Of a stretch of DNA of 64,000 nucleotides, positions 23,500 through 33,213 are shown piece by piece; positions within the stretch are counted from its first letter, which is position 1, and each line of letters starts with the position of its first letter. A program made the translations under genes and the position numbers. The DNA comes from Phyllosticta citriasiana (Eukaryota; Ascomycota; Dothideomycetes; Botryosphaeriales; Phyllostictaceae): the NCBI GenBank assembly GCA_038021145.1, contig JBBPHT010000012.1, positions 930,001 to 994,000 on the forward strand, written 5' to 3'. A model generated the notes under the pieces. The model ran no database searches and had not been told where the DNA came from. It saw only the letters and a program-made list of their open reading frames with translations.

Positions 23500-23880
23500 A
23501 GGGCCGATAAGAGTTATGCCACTAATGCCCTTACCCGTTTCCTTCTAACTGCTGATGTTTTTAGCCTACTTATGCTGGTAATTAGGGTCCTTCTTCTTAC
23601 TGAAGGTAGGGGCCTCACTCTTATATTAGATATAGAGATTATAACCACTAGTGGTCCATACCTTATACAGAGTGGTGTAATAGAATTAGCCATTATACTT
23701 CATGATGCTAGCATGACTAAGTAGTTAGAAGTAAGGATTTAGGGGGCCCTCATAATGCGCATTTAGATAATGCCTACTAAGCTAATGAATATTAAGGGCT
23801 CCAGCCAGGTTCTAGCTAATAATAGTATATAGGTATAGCTCTATATATAAGGATAGGTTATAGCCCACCGGCATCAAGGT
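23500..23880. mobile_element. AT-rich decayed transposon remnant
   Basis: Base composition switches abruptly to AT-rich sequence with many TA, TAG and CTA words at about 23505 and back at about 23880. It resembles the RIP-affected copia interior at 0.5-6.4 kb but keeps some CA and TG, so it is either less mutated or older. I see no LTR pair, terminal repeat or readable domain, so the element type cannot be given. Confidence 0.5.
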
Positions 23881-23901
23881 CCGCGGTTTTATGAGTGTTG
23901 T

Positions 23902-24459
23902 CTAGACCGCATCAAATAGCGGAAGCTGAGCGGTCTGATATAGGGGCATCTGCTTAGCTCTCGAGCTAGAGAAATCCGTCTTGACCAGGGGCCAGGTGTT
24001 TGTGTGTGATGTGAGAGGCGGAGAGGATTGGATGGGGTGATATGTGAGGGTAGGAAAGTGCTTGATGGAGTTATCGGTTGTTGGAGCACACTGACTTGGT
24101 TTGAAGGTCGTAGTGGGAGGCTTGCAAACTGAAGAGTTGGAAAGGCAAAGTCTGGAAGATGGAAGACTGAATGGCGCAGCAGTCTTGAACTTTCGAGCAG
24201 CAGACACTTCCACTGGTTTCAACTGAAAGACGCAAGTCACTGATAAGAATGGACAGAAATCGTGAAGCTGAATAGGATTTTGCGCGTACGGGAAGTACAG
24301 TAATGAGTTGGAAGTGAAATACTTTGACTCACGGCATAAACTAGATGAAGTTTTGATGGCATTTTTTCCAGGAGTTTCAAAAGGCTTGACGTCTTTGAGA
24401 TAGTTTAGGTATACTCCGTTAGTTATCCAGCTGATGCTCTCAAAGCCCACTCTAGCCAC
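23902..24459 (-). CDS. Uncharacterised 185-residue open frame, doubtful
   Basis: A 185-codon open frame running directly out of the AT-rich remnant. It is Ser/Thr/Pro-rich in its second half and shows no domain, signal peptide or relationship to the neighbouring families. It is listed only because the frame is long for this composition. It may be a remnant of a larger gene or chance. Confidence 0.2.
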   Translation of the reverse strand: MARVGFESISWITNGVYLNYLKDVKPFETPGKNAIKTSSSLCRESKYFTSNSLLYFPYAQNPIQLHDFCPFLSVTCVFQLKPVEVSAARKFKTAAPFSLPSSRLCLSNSSVCKPPTTTFKPSQCAPTTDNSIKHFPTLTYHPIQSSPPLTSHTNTWPLVKTDFSSSRAKQMPLYQTAQLPLFDAV

Positions 24460-24535
24460 GTGCTCTTTTCAGAAAACCTGTCCGGAATGATACTTCAGCA
24501 GTGCTTGACTTTTTGACGGCAGATGGGTCGACCGG

Positions 24536-25394
24536 GTGGTATTTGAGGAAGACAAGCTGCCTGCTGCCGTTAGAGCAAACCAAGCGGTAGAGCAATTGGA
24601 TGAGGCTTGCAAAGTAGCGATTGGCGAAAACTTTGGGCTGCAGTCAATCGAGAAAGAGAACAGCAGGCTCATGTCAACAACACACGCTCCAGAGGCCAAA
24701 CGACCCAAAACGGCAAAGTGCCGTCCGTCCAACATCGAACGTCTGGAGAATTGGGCTCTTCAATTGACCCAAAGTGGCAAGCTATTCTTCTTCCCAAGTC
24801 CTTGAACGTCTATAGAAACGCCACGACCTTTTACTCAGCCCAAAATAGTAAAGTTTCGTCCATCCAACGTCGAACATAGAGACAGATTCATTCGCGCACG
24901 GGCTTGTCATTGGACCTAAAACGGCAATCGGACGCGCCGTCGACGCGTCCAACATCGAACGTCTTGGAGAACGAATTCAAATCCGCGCATGGGGACTCTC
25001 TATTCAGGACCGAACCGCCGCGGCATGTACGGCATGTACGCCCGAAAAGAAAATGCTCTGTTGACTGATCATCGAACATCTGGAAGCATGAATTCTGGCC
25101 TGCAATCCGGGCCCTTCATTTGACTTAAAACAGGAGCGTCCTTCTGACAGAACACGAAGAGTCTAGAGCTACTGCGAATGGGTGCAGTGGAAGTTGAGGG
25201 AACTTGCAGGGTTTTCAGAGGAGGTGATTACATCAGGCATAGAGCCGCGGATGCAGATAGTCGTGGACAGGCTCAGTCACTGTGAGGTGAACTTTCAGCG
25301 GATACGAATGACACTGAAAGAAAAAGCAAAACAACGAGAAGTTGGAAAGGGAACAGCGTCAAAGAGACGCGGCTCAGATTTAAGAAAAACTTAG
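24536..25394 (+). pseudogene. Remnant of a repeat-containing gene
   Basis: Three plus-strand pieces look like remains of coding sequence. At 24536-24805 an 89-residue frame contains RPSNIERLENWALQLT. That peptide recurs in changed form and in shifted frames downstream (RPSNVEHRD near 24860, then VQHRTSW near 24948). At 25182-25394 there is a basic, coiled-coil-like 70-residue frame with VDRLSHCEVNFQRIRMTLKE. Stops and frame changes separate the pieces. The nucleotide repeat underlying the first two is described separately. No family recognised. Confidence 0.35.
24704..25170 (+). repeat. Degenerate tandem repeat, about six units of 64-115 bp
   Basis: Units begin with variants of CCCAAAACGGCAA at 24704, 24768, 24839, 24915, about 25009 and 25124. 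Each is followed 15-25 bp later by a variant of CCAACATCGAACGTCTGGAG and, before the next unit, by a TTCAATTGA-like word. Spacings are 64, 71, 76, about 94 and about 115 bp, increasing to the right. Divergence between units is high, with both transitions and small indels. Confidence 0.6.
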
Positions 25395-25700
25395 TATTCT
25401 GTAATTCCTAGAACTTGAAGATTCCATTCTGCCAGTAGAGATTCAGTATCCGATGCCTCATGTGCATCTGTCTCTCGACTCCGAACCGCCTCGAAAATAC
25501 ACAGGGGCTCAAAGCAAAAAGCCCTCCTCTGTAATCCGAATTCGCCGATTTATGGAAAAGGATGCTTCCCGGTATGTCATGAGGCTCTCCCAGGGGTTTC
25601 GCAGCACAAAAAGCAGCAAAACGACAGTATCAGCCTGCTGAGAAGACCATAAAGCGGGTGAAAACGAGTACTCGTCGCCAGGACGGCGTGGAGTCACCCA

Positions 25701-26390
25701 TCACAAAGCACCTCCGACTCGACCCTGGTACATTGGTGGTCCTCGATTTCTGTTGGCACTTTGGCCAGCCAGCCAGTCCGCGTCGACATTGGCGTGCAAC
25801 AGACCAATCCTGCAACCCTGTGCTTCGTACTGATTCATGATGGTGTCGATCTCGCGGATTGCGGTTTCATTAACTGGACGCCTTCCAGTGGAAGTTCTGA
25901 AATTGTTGGCCTGTTTCGAAAAAAGTCAGCGGGTCAATTCACCGCACACAACGTGGGCAATTTCAAGGTTACAATCTTCACTTACCTTCCGCCTTGGCAA
26001 CCATTCAGTGATTGCCTTGACAGAATACTCCGAGTCGGTCACGAGGACGAAGTTGTTGTACGAGGCAGTCAGGCAATTCGCTACAGGGCCCTGCCGCATC
26101 ATCTCGATTCCTAGCTCCAACCCTTTCTTGACGCCGGCCAATTCTGCCTTTCGGCTGCTCCTCTCGTCATGTCCACTGAATGAGAAGACGCGTCGGTCTT
26201 GAGAATGGGTGTCGATTGCGACGCCGTATCCGGCTTGGGGAAAGTCGCCTCCATTGTTGAGACAAGCACCGTCGGTGAAGACAACCGGCAAGCTGTGAGG
26301 AAACTGCCTGCTGTGTGGTGACTGGAGGAAGAATCGGCCACAGGCGTTACAAGCTGAAACCAAGTTGGGATTTTGGGGAATTTTGATCAT
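25701..26390 (-). CDS. RNase H-fold protein, catalytic residues intact (paralog 1)
   Basis: Exons 25986-26390 and 25701-25910 join across a 75-nt GTAAGT...AACAG intron to 204 residues. The RNase H landmarks are present: VVFTDGACLNNG (Asp40), SRKAELAGVKKG (Glu83), LVTDSEYSVKAI (Asp119) and NVDADWLAG (Asp180). That is all four metal-binding acids, so hydrolysis of RNA in RNA-DNA hybrids is plausible. An N-terminal CNACGRFFL motif is shared with the paralogs to the right. The start is uncertain. An upstream ATG at about 26450 opens a frame (MSNKLLPEG...) that resembles the paralogs' N-termini but is shifted by one relative to this frame, so the gene may carry an N-terminal frameshift and use the internal Met. 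It is one of three tandem minus-strand copies. Confidence 0.8.
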
Positions 26391-27279
26391 CCAAGTAGGC
26401 CATGCGATTAGCGATCGAAAGGCCTTCAGGCAGCAGTTTGTTCGACATGGTGGTGCGGTGAGAAGGGTGGGAGACGAGAGAGCTCAACGGCAAGGAGGAG
26501 GGCAATGAAGTGTGAGAAGGACAGCCCGGCGGGATTAGATCCAGGGATGGATTCGAGCAAAAGCGATGGTGAAAAACGGCGCTCGCTAAACGGCGGAAGG
26601 TGTTGATATAGGTAAGGTACCCAATCCCTTCCTCCTCACACTTGCGGTGCCAGCTCCACTACTCCTTCCTATTGATCCGCACAGCCATATCCACAATTAG
26701 AAATCCCTTCCCTATTTCCTCGCACCGTCGAATCATTAGAGTGGCCAGTCTACCTGTTGAATGAATCTTTTTGTCTCTAGTCGCATTGGTACGGCGCCGC
26801 CTTTTGCTTGTCACTGCTCACCAAACAGCAAACTCGATCCTTTGCTGTGCGACGGCTCTACCGGAGAAATGGCTGCGCACAGCGATGGTGACTGGGTCTG
26901 TCATGGCTCTTTCCTTTAACATCGCGCATCGAAACAAAGTATCCCCAAGAGTCAATTGTGCGCGGATTTGGAGGCCTTCTCTCGATTTTCGACAGGATCT
27001 TGGGAAAACGGTCTGTGTCAAAGTACGCCGTCCCCGCTTCCGGGTCCGCCAAAAAGTCGGGCTGGCCCGGTGATTCTCCAAAGTAAATACGGCATGGTTT
27101 CTGCAATGCGAACGAGACAGGGAACATGCGCCACGCGCTTCCCAAGCTCAATGCCTTTCCTTATGTGGCATCTGGATCGACCGCAAATGGTTCTCACTCC
27201 TTATCCTGGGCATGTTCAGGTGCTCGATGAATTTTCTTGGAATGTCCTCGAGAAATCTTCTGCTTGGCTTCAACGCTTC
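26391..27279. other. Spacer between RNase H paralogs 1 and 2
   Basis: This is the promoter and leader of paralog 1 and the 3' flank of paralog 2. It includes the shifted paralog-like leader frame near 26390-26450. Minus-strand open frames at 26818-27151 have no RNase H or other domain features. Nothing else supported. Confidence 0.45.
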
Positions 27280-28056
27280 TCAAACCGCATGCTTGGTCTT
27301 TCTTTTTTCTTCTTCAACCGCGACTCCACGAAAGCTTCCGGGGACATCCATCTTCGCAGCAGAGTTGGAGAGCCCACATGCAAGTCTGTTTACTTCGTGT
27401 GGAATGTGAAGAAAGACAATGTCTATGTAGTTTTCCTCTTCGCACTCAACAATGCGTTTTTGGAGACACTGGAACAATCGAATGTTCATGACCGGACCAC
27501 CGCTTGAAGTAGAGTATTCATTCGCCTGTTGTCCAATTAGTTTTTGCATCTGAGAAATGATGATGGGGCACGTTTGATGTACCTCCCAGCGGGGCAGCCA
27601 TTCCGTTAGGCCATCAACGACGTTCTTAGAATCAGTAGCAATCACGACACTTGTCTTGGTTGCACCACTCCCGAATGGCAAATCGTCAAGCCAGCTTCTC
27701 AGAAGCTCCATGCCCACCGAAACACCCTCAATCGTTCCGAACAGCTCCGCTCGTTCGCTCGTCCGTCTGCCTGGAATTCGACAAATGTTACTGAGCGGTT
27801 GAGAAGCCTGTTGTGATGCAAAAATGCCCGCCACGACGCCAGTGCCAACACGGGGGTTTGTGCGTCCATTGTTGAGACATGATCCGTTGATGAAGATGAC
27901 GGGATAGTTCTGACTGAGCGGCTCTCCGTCCAGGATGAAGCTGTTGATGAAGAAGTGACCGCTTTTAGGACAAGCTCGTATATTCTTATCCCAGTCCGAT
28001 ACCCTAAGATGATGGGTAGTCCGCAAGCGGCGATCGTTGATCTGCCTGTTCTCCAT
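27280..28056 (-). CDS. RNase H-fold protein with two catalytic Asp replaced by Asn (paralog 2)
   Basis: A single-exon gene of 258 residues from the Met at 28056, chosen because it aligns with the N-termini of the paralogs; an in-frame Met at 28167 would add 37 residues. The fold is complete: VIFINGSCLNNG, SERAELFGTIEG, IATDSKNVVDGLTEWLPRW and FLHIPHEVNRLACG. In the first motif the catalytic Asp is Asn57, and at the fourth metal site Asn223 stands where paralog 1 has Asp180; Glu104 and Asp142 remain. RNase H activity normally needs these acids, so this copy is probably not a nuclease, though it may still bind nucleic acid. The Cys pair in the N-terminal motif is also partly lost (ACPKSGHFF). 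The intron of paralog 1 is absent. Confidence 0.82.
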   Translation of the reverse strand: MENRQINDRRLRTTHHLRVSDWDKNIRACPKSGHFFINSFILDGEPLSQNYPVIFINGSCLNNGRTNPRVGTGVVAGIFASQQASQPLSNICRIPGRRTSERAELFGTIEGVSVGMELLRSWLDDLPFGSGATKTSVVIATDSKNVVDGLTEWLPRWEVHQTCPIIISQMQKLIGQQANEYSTSSGGPVMNIRLFQCLQKRIVECEEENYIDIVFLHIPHEVNRLACGLSNSAAKMDVPGSFRGVAVEEEKRKTKHAV

Positions 28057-28701
28057 GGCCGTTTTCGGTTGCTGGCGGGTTGTTGCAGAATGAACTGAAA
28101 GGAAGATAGGGTTAGAGAACGATGACGCAGAGGAGGACCAGTCGCTGCATAGGGTTGGTGTACTCAAGAATCAACTTAAAAAGCTGTGGTCCGGATGGAG
28201 CATGGGTCCGTTCGTCCCGATTCCGCGTTACTATGGCTGCGATGCCCGTTGGGAAGTAAGGACTGAGCGAAGATCTTCTACTCGGCTAGCCAATGGTAGG
28301 CGAGTACATGTTCCATCCCACGATAGGTACGACGACTTCATTAACTTTCCTTGTCAGTGTGAGCCGTAGACTATGAATAACCGAGGAAAGTGCATTGAGG
28401 CTGCACACATTACTCGGCACTCCCGTATCTCGTGCACATGAGATGCTCTGCAAATAATCCTGCCCTTGAATTTCTTTCGGATCAACGCTGTGATAGAGCC
28501 ACATTCCGTCGATTCCTAATTGCCACTTCGCTGCGCATTTTTTGATATGTTGCGCCCTTGTGGACTACAAAGAGTCAAGCATTCGGCTTGTTCTTTCGTC
28601 TTTTGTCGCAAAGACTTTTTAGAACCCGGAATGCGACATCCATATCTTTTGATTCATATTCAAGGTAACCTGTACCATGCTCATTGTTCTCGTGAAAGTG
28701 T

Positions 28702-29991
28702 TTAGCCAATCTTGGGCTGTTTTCGAATCAGGAATTGGACGCCCTCCGTCTCCGCGGGAACTCCGTTCCAGCGCTCGTCCATCGCAGCAAGTATTGCTTT
28801 TTCCACAATCTTTCGGACCACAGCGTTTGCTCTATGAAGCGGCGCGACAAGAATCTTAGCAGCTCGAGAGATCGCTTGGTCCTGGGCCTTGGCTGTCTCG
28901 TTGCTGAATGAAGAAAGGCAGAATTTTTCCGCGACCGTTTGCCAATCCAAGCTTGGTTCAAAATCTGTATCATCGGTGTAGAGTTCGGCAGCGCGAAGTA
29001 ATGTTTGGCAAACCACCTTTTCAACAGAGACACCATCCTGGAGTTCGTATGACTCTCCTAGCGCCTTGCGAGCACTGTAAAGGGCTTCTTTGATTGATGT
29101 TTCCAGAGAAGTGTTGCAATTGAAAAGGGGACGAGCAAGCGATGCCATTGCACCATCGATTGCCTGCTTCATGTGGTGTATCTCATCGACTTGGGGTTTG
29201 GAGAACTCGGCTTCAAGAGCTCTCGCCGCAGGAGGGGCGATGCTCAACTGGGCCATGAGTTGGTACATTGTGCTGGCGTCGACAGTGATATCGTCCTTCT
29301 GAGCAGCGTCCTTGGCGAGTTTGTCCGCGATGCAGTTTGCTGTACGAGGGATGTGCAGAAAGAAAACATATCGTAAAATTTCTCAACTTCAACGACTTTC
29401 TCGTGGAATCGACTTATCAGGCTAAAGTTGACAGCACCTTTCTTCTGCGCGAGGGCTCAGTAAGTGCACTGGTACCCCGGAGTAAAAGCATATCGCGTAC
29501 CTATAAGCCAGAAAACAACACCGTCAAGCAGTCGACCACGCGTATTTGGAGTCCGTCGCCAAAATAAGCCATTTCGGAGCTGGGCAATCACTCTCAGACT
29601 TAAGGTGCTGCACGTGGACGTCCGACCCCTTCTTCAAGCCCGCCTTTCCCGCGAAGAGCTCCGCTTGCTGATTGGTTCTTCGAACACTCTTAAGAACGGA
29701 ATCGATGCTGTTCCAGGGTACCGACAGTTGCGGAAATTCTTCTTCGCCTGCTGCGATGCCGATCCCGGCACGTGCAAATTCACTTCCATTGCCGGGGCAT
29801 GCTCCATCGGTGAAAAACACAGCCCAGTCGTGGCATAGCAAGGGGTCCTTGAAAATGACTCCGCCGAAATCGAGAAAAAATCGTCTGCAACCAGGACATT
29901 CGCGGATAAGATTTTTGTGGCCTGACTTTTCCAGCCCTGAATAAAACTCTGAAGACAACTGAAGACGACAATCTTTTGCTGAGGCAGACAT
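28702..29991 (-). pseudogene. RNase H-fold paralog 3 with C-terminal extension, frameshifted
   Basis: It starts at 29991 (MSASAKDCRLQ). The first frame has ECPGCRRFFLD, AVFFTDGACPGNG, NQQAELFAGKAG and LATDSKYA, then hits a stop. The expected continuation VVDCLT is in another frame, and further on SRFHEKVVEVEKF is in a third before FLHIP is reached. From there FLHIPRTANCIADKLAKDAA runs in frame into a 189-residue tail ending at 28702 (MYQLMAQLSIAP...). The tail is Ala-rich, helical-looking and absent from the other paralogs. All four catalytic acids are still encoded, so the breaks look recent. A GT-AG intron may explain part of the 29400-29530 stretch, but at least two frame changes remain. 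Confidence 0.75.
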
Positions 29992-31085
29992 TCTGCGCTG
30001 GAGTGTCGGAAGCGGCGTGAAGACCACTGCGAGGATCAGCGACAGTGCAAAAGACAGCCAATTCAACTCACGGCTCTAATCAATTGGCGCACTGGTGATC
30101 TGTAGTTGCGGAGGGGAGAGTCCTTGTTGAGGGGGAAGTCGGAGGGAATCGTTTGGGCGCCGCTGGTCAAGGCCGGGGCAGCTGCCTACACGCGACTTCC
30201 TTCCACACGCGACATGCCCACCACCTGTCCGAAGACGTGGACCTTTTCATGCCATCTTCAGGTACCGCCATACAACTCCAGGAAACGATTCGATCCCTCC
30301 AATTGCTCACAGTGGATTGATTCATCGCAAAGCAGATGCTGAAAATGCAGCGGTGTCTGCCGAGAAATGCAATCGGAGAATCTCAACGACAACGAATCTC
30401 ACATCGAAGCTTTAGCGAATCGCGTCGAATTTGAAAGATGAAGTTCTTCAAAGTGCAGTAAATGGCCATTTCACTTGCCAATGCCCTAGATCTTGGGCCT
30501 TCAGAAAGTTCGAGAAGACAGACTGTCTTGGAATGGATGGGCGTGTCTCGAAGTCAAATATCCGATTTGGCTGAACAAGAAAGCAGAAGACGGCTCTCAC
30601 GACAGAGAAGCGTGCATGAGATCAGGATGAACGTGGGGGCGCTTGGCCCACACACTCACGATATCCGTCGGCGTCGTCGTTCTGTTTGCTGCGAACATGA
30701 CGCTGGTCTCAGGTTATCTCCATTTTCCTGCATGGCTTGAGTGCGGAGGTCAATAGGCATCAACAATGAGGATTCATTCCGATGGCAATCGAGTCCAGCG
30801 GGCGGAATTCGCCGTCTTGTAGGCTCGATGGACTTGAGTTTGGAGTTGACGTGACATGTTGGTGGGCAACGGAGCCGACGAATCAATACATTCAAACTTT
30901 TACCGCCCTCATGACCAATCAAAGAGGTTCTGCCGTTTCCAGCTCCACAACGCGTCTCGCGCACTGCTTCCGTCCCTTGCCAACTGAACCGTACACCTCA
31001 CGCCTTTGCGGGTGGCTTTTGGCCATACACCACATGCCTGTCGACAAGTCAGTCAGAATCTTCGACAAATCATCCTACCAGCGTC
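29992..31085. other. Intergenic region, no gene seen
   Basis: Upstream of RNase H paralog 3 and downstream of the methyltransferase gene. The open frames on both strands are short, overlap one another and carry no recognisable feature. No RNA gene or repeat noticed. Confidence 0.5.
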
Positions 31086-32558
31086 TTACAGGTCAAACTG
31101 CGAATGCAGCCACTTGCTCATGATCTCGCTCCGGACCTTGGCCACAATCACGTCAATCTCCTCCCTGTCCCACCCCAGAACTTGGGAAAACAGTCGCAGA
31201 GTATACGCCTCGAGCCCCTCCAGCGTCTGCATCAAGTTAAGCATGCCGAGCTCTTTCTACAGTCCGAGTTGGAAGCGCCAGCAACGACATCTCTCCAAAC
31301 AGACTCACCTTGTCCTTGTCCTTTGGCCACGGTCCAATCGGAAACTTGATTATCTCGTGATGGACATTCACAAAGCCTTGCTCTTTCAGCCAACCTTCAA
31401 GCAGCGGGCCTGGACACGGTTCGCGCCCCATTTTGCGCGCCGCTTGCAGCCAAAGCTCTATCCACTTGTAAATCTCCGTGTTCGGGTTCATCGAATCATC
31501 GTCTGAGTAATAGCGAAGGTTGAAATCCTGGAATTCCGCCCATCCTCCCGGCTCCAGATTGCTGCGAATACTCAGAGCAGGGCCAACGACTTGCATGTTG
31601 GGGAGCTCACTCGTAGACGTTTCCTATCAGCTTGGGCCAATCGCCAATGGACGTCGTCATGTATCTTGAAAAGATGAAGTCGAATTTCTTTTCGTAGTAC
31701 CACGTATCCTCGACGTCGTCCACGTGGAACCTAACATTTGGCGGCTGACGCGCCTGTCAGCAACGCTTCCATGTGGAGATCTTGGCCGCAGTCGTGCTCC
31801 ACTTACCACCCATGATGGCTGCTCCGGACTCAGATCGTTGCCAAAGACTTCGGCCTCCGGAAACAAGTCCCCTGTCAATCATCAGCCGTGCTCTGCTTAC
31901 GCCTTCCGTCTTGAATTACCCATTTCAATGGCCCAGATTCCGGTTCCTGTGTCAGCTTTAGCGACGCGATTCTTGGTCGAGACTGGCTGAGATTCTTGCC
32001 TGTTCCGATGTCTAGCACACGCTTGGTGCTTGCCGGGATTGGAGCATGGTAAATCTTGTTTCCGAGACCTTTCTTGATCAGAAAGTGCATAATGTCCAGT
32101 CTCTCGAGCTCTTTCTGCCCGACGGATTCTCGTTAACGCGCGTCCTGGTTCTACGAGGGCTGACCGCATACCTGGTCGTTTGGCAGGATGTACACTACAG
32201 CAAAAGGTTTCAGCGACTCTGTGTTGGTGCTACGTGCTTTTGGGCTTCATTACCGCCGGCACGATAGGCATGGTATCTGCGCCCATGTTCCTCTGGGTAT
32301 TCCGTCACGCTGGGAGAGAGCGACGCGGAAAACTCGGAGCTGAGACAAGCAGCAGTGTGTCAGTCTTGAATTCTGAAGTCACGATATCGCTGGTGCCACG
32401 AACAGCTGGTCGCCCACGTCTCCCACTGCTGAGTCATCGTCCGCTTCTAAGTGCTACTGAGCAATTAGCGCACTTCCCGGAGTCTTCAGCCTGAGCAAGC
32501 ATACGTCGGGGTCGATTTCCAGGATTACCGGCACGGCGTTGGACGTTGGCTGGGCCAT
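31086..32558 (-). CDS. SAM-dependent methyltransferase, LaeA/UMTA-like, ten exons
   Basis: Exons, in order: 32505-32558, 32404-32453, 32254-32339, 32172-32194, 32000-32114, 31920-31946, 31807-31871, 31611-31744, 31309-31561, 31086-31256. They give 325 residues with every junction in phase. The protein begins with an acidic EADDDSAVGD stretch, then has RRYHAY and ERLDIMHFLI. The SAM-binding motif I is VLDIGTGTGIWAIEMGD, built from three exons, followed by EAEVFGNDLSPEQPSWVPPN and the late EPGGWAEFQDF. This order is typical of the LaeA-like family of putative regulators or tailoring methyltransferases of fungal secondary metabolism. The intron at 31947-31999 is GC-AG. Exons of 23 and 27 nt are unusually small. 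The donor at 32403 (GTTCGT) is the weakest call. No biosynthetic enzyme lies nearby. Confidence 0.88.
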
Positions 32559-33213
32559 GGCTGCAGCTCGACAAAATCGGATTCGCGCGGGAAGCAAAGG
32601 GGGGAAATGGGGATGAGTGGACGACGACAGCGAATAAATTACTCGGCAGCAAGCGATATCTAACCTCAGGCAATGAAGAAAACCGGGGGTCTTCTGCTCC
32701 AATCTCCGCAAGGCGAAGCAGGATTGGAGAGGTGAAGAGGCCCACGGCCTTCCCCAAGCGGCTCTGGACCGCGGCACAGCAGGATCGTCCCGACCCTTGA
32801 CGCTTTGAGCGACTACGGCTACGCGCCACCAAACGCCACGCCATGCCCCTCGACGACTCGACAACGCTCTGCCAAACCGCAGCTGCGCTGGCCGACCCTC
32901 ACCGACCATGGAGAAGTGATCAGCCGCACGCATGACAACACCCAGGAATGGGATACGGAACCGACAATACATCCATTCAATCTCACCCGTGTAAATCCGT
33001 TCAGAAGACATGGCACATGCAGTCAGCAGAAGCAACAACTTCCCACCACAGCCGTGCTGACGGAGATGGTGACTCGACGGATCTCCCCGAGCCAGCCCGC
33101 CCGCCTCTCTCGCCCTTTGAACCTTGATCCTTCCCCACCAACTAGCGGCCCGAGTGTTTTGCGGCGCCGGCAACCCGGAACCTCGAGATCCTCAATCGTC
33201 CGTCCTCCTCCTC
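32559..33213. other. Promoter region of the methyltransferase gene
   Basis: This 655-bp gap lies between two minus-strand genes. Long open frames cross it on both strands but show only GC-rich, unstructured translations. No signal beyond the presumed promoter. Confidence 0.5.

Noticed and set aside
24704..25170. CRISPR-like array
   Set aside because: Units are degenerate, spacing is irregular, and the host is a eukaryote.
32454..33173. 239-codon minus-strand frame overlapping the methyltransferase start
   Set aside because: Only its last 34 codons coincide with the true start. The rest is GC-rich leader in frame by chance.
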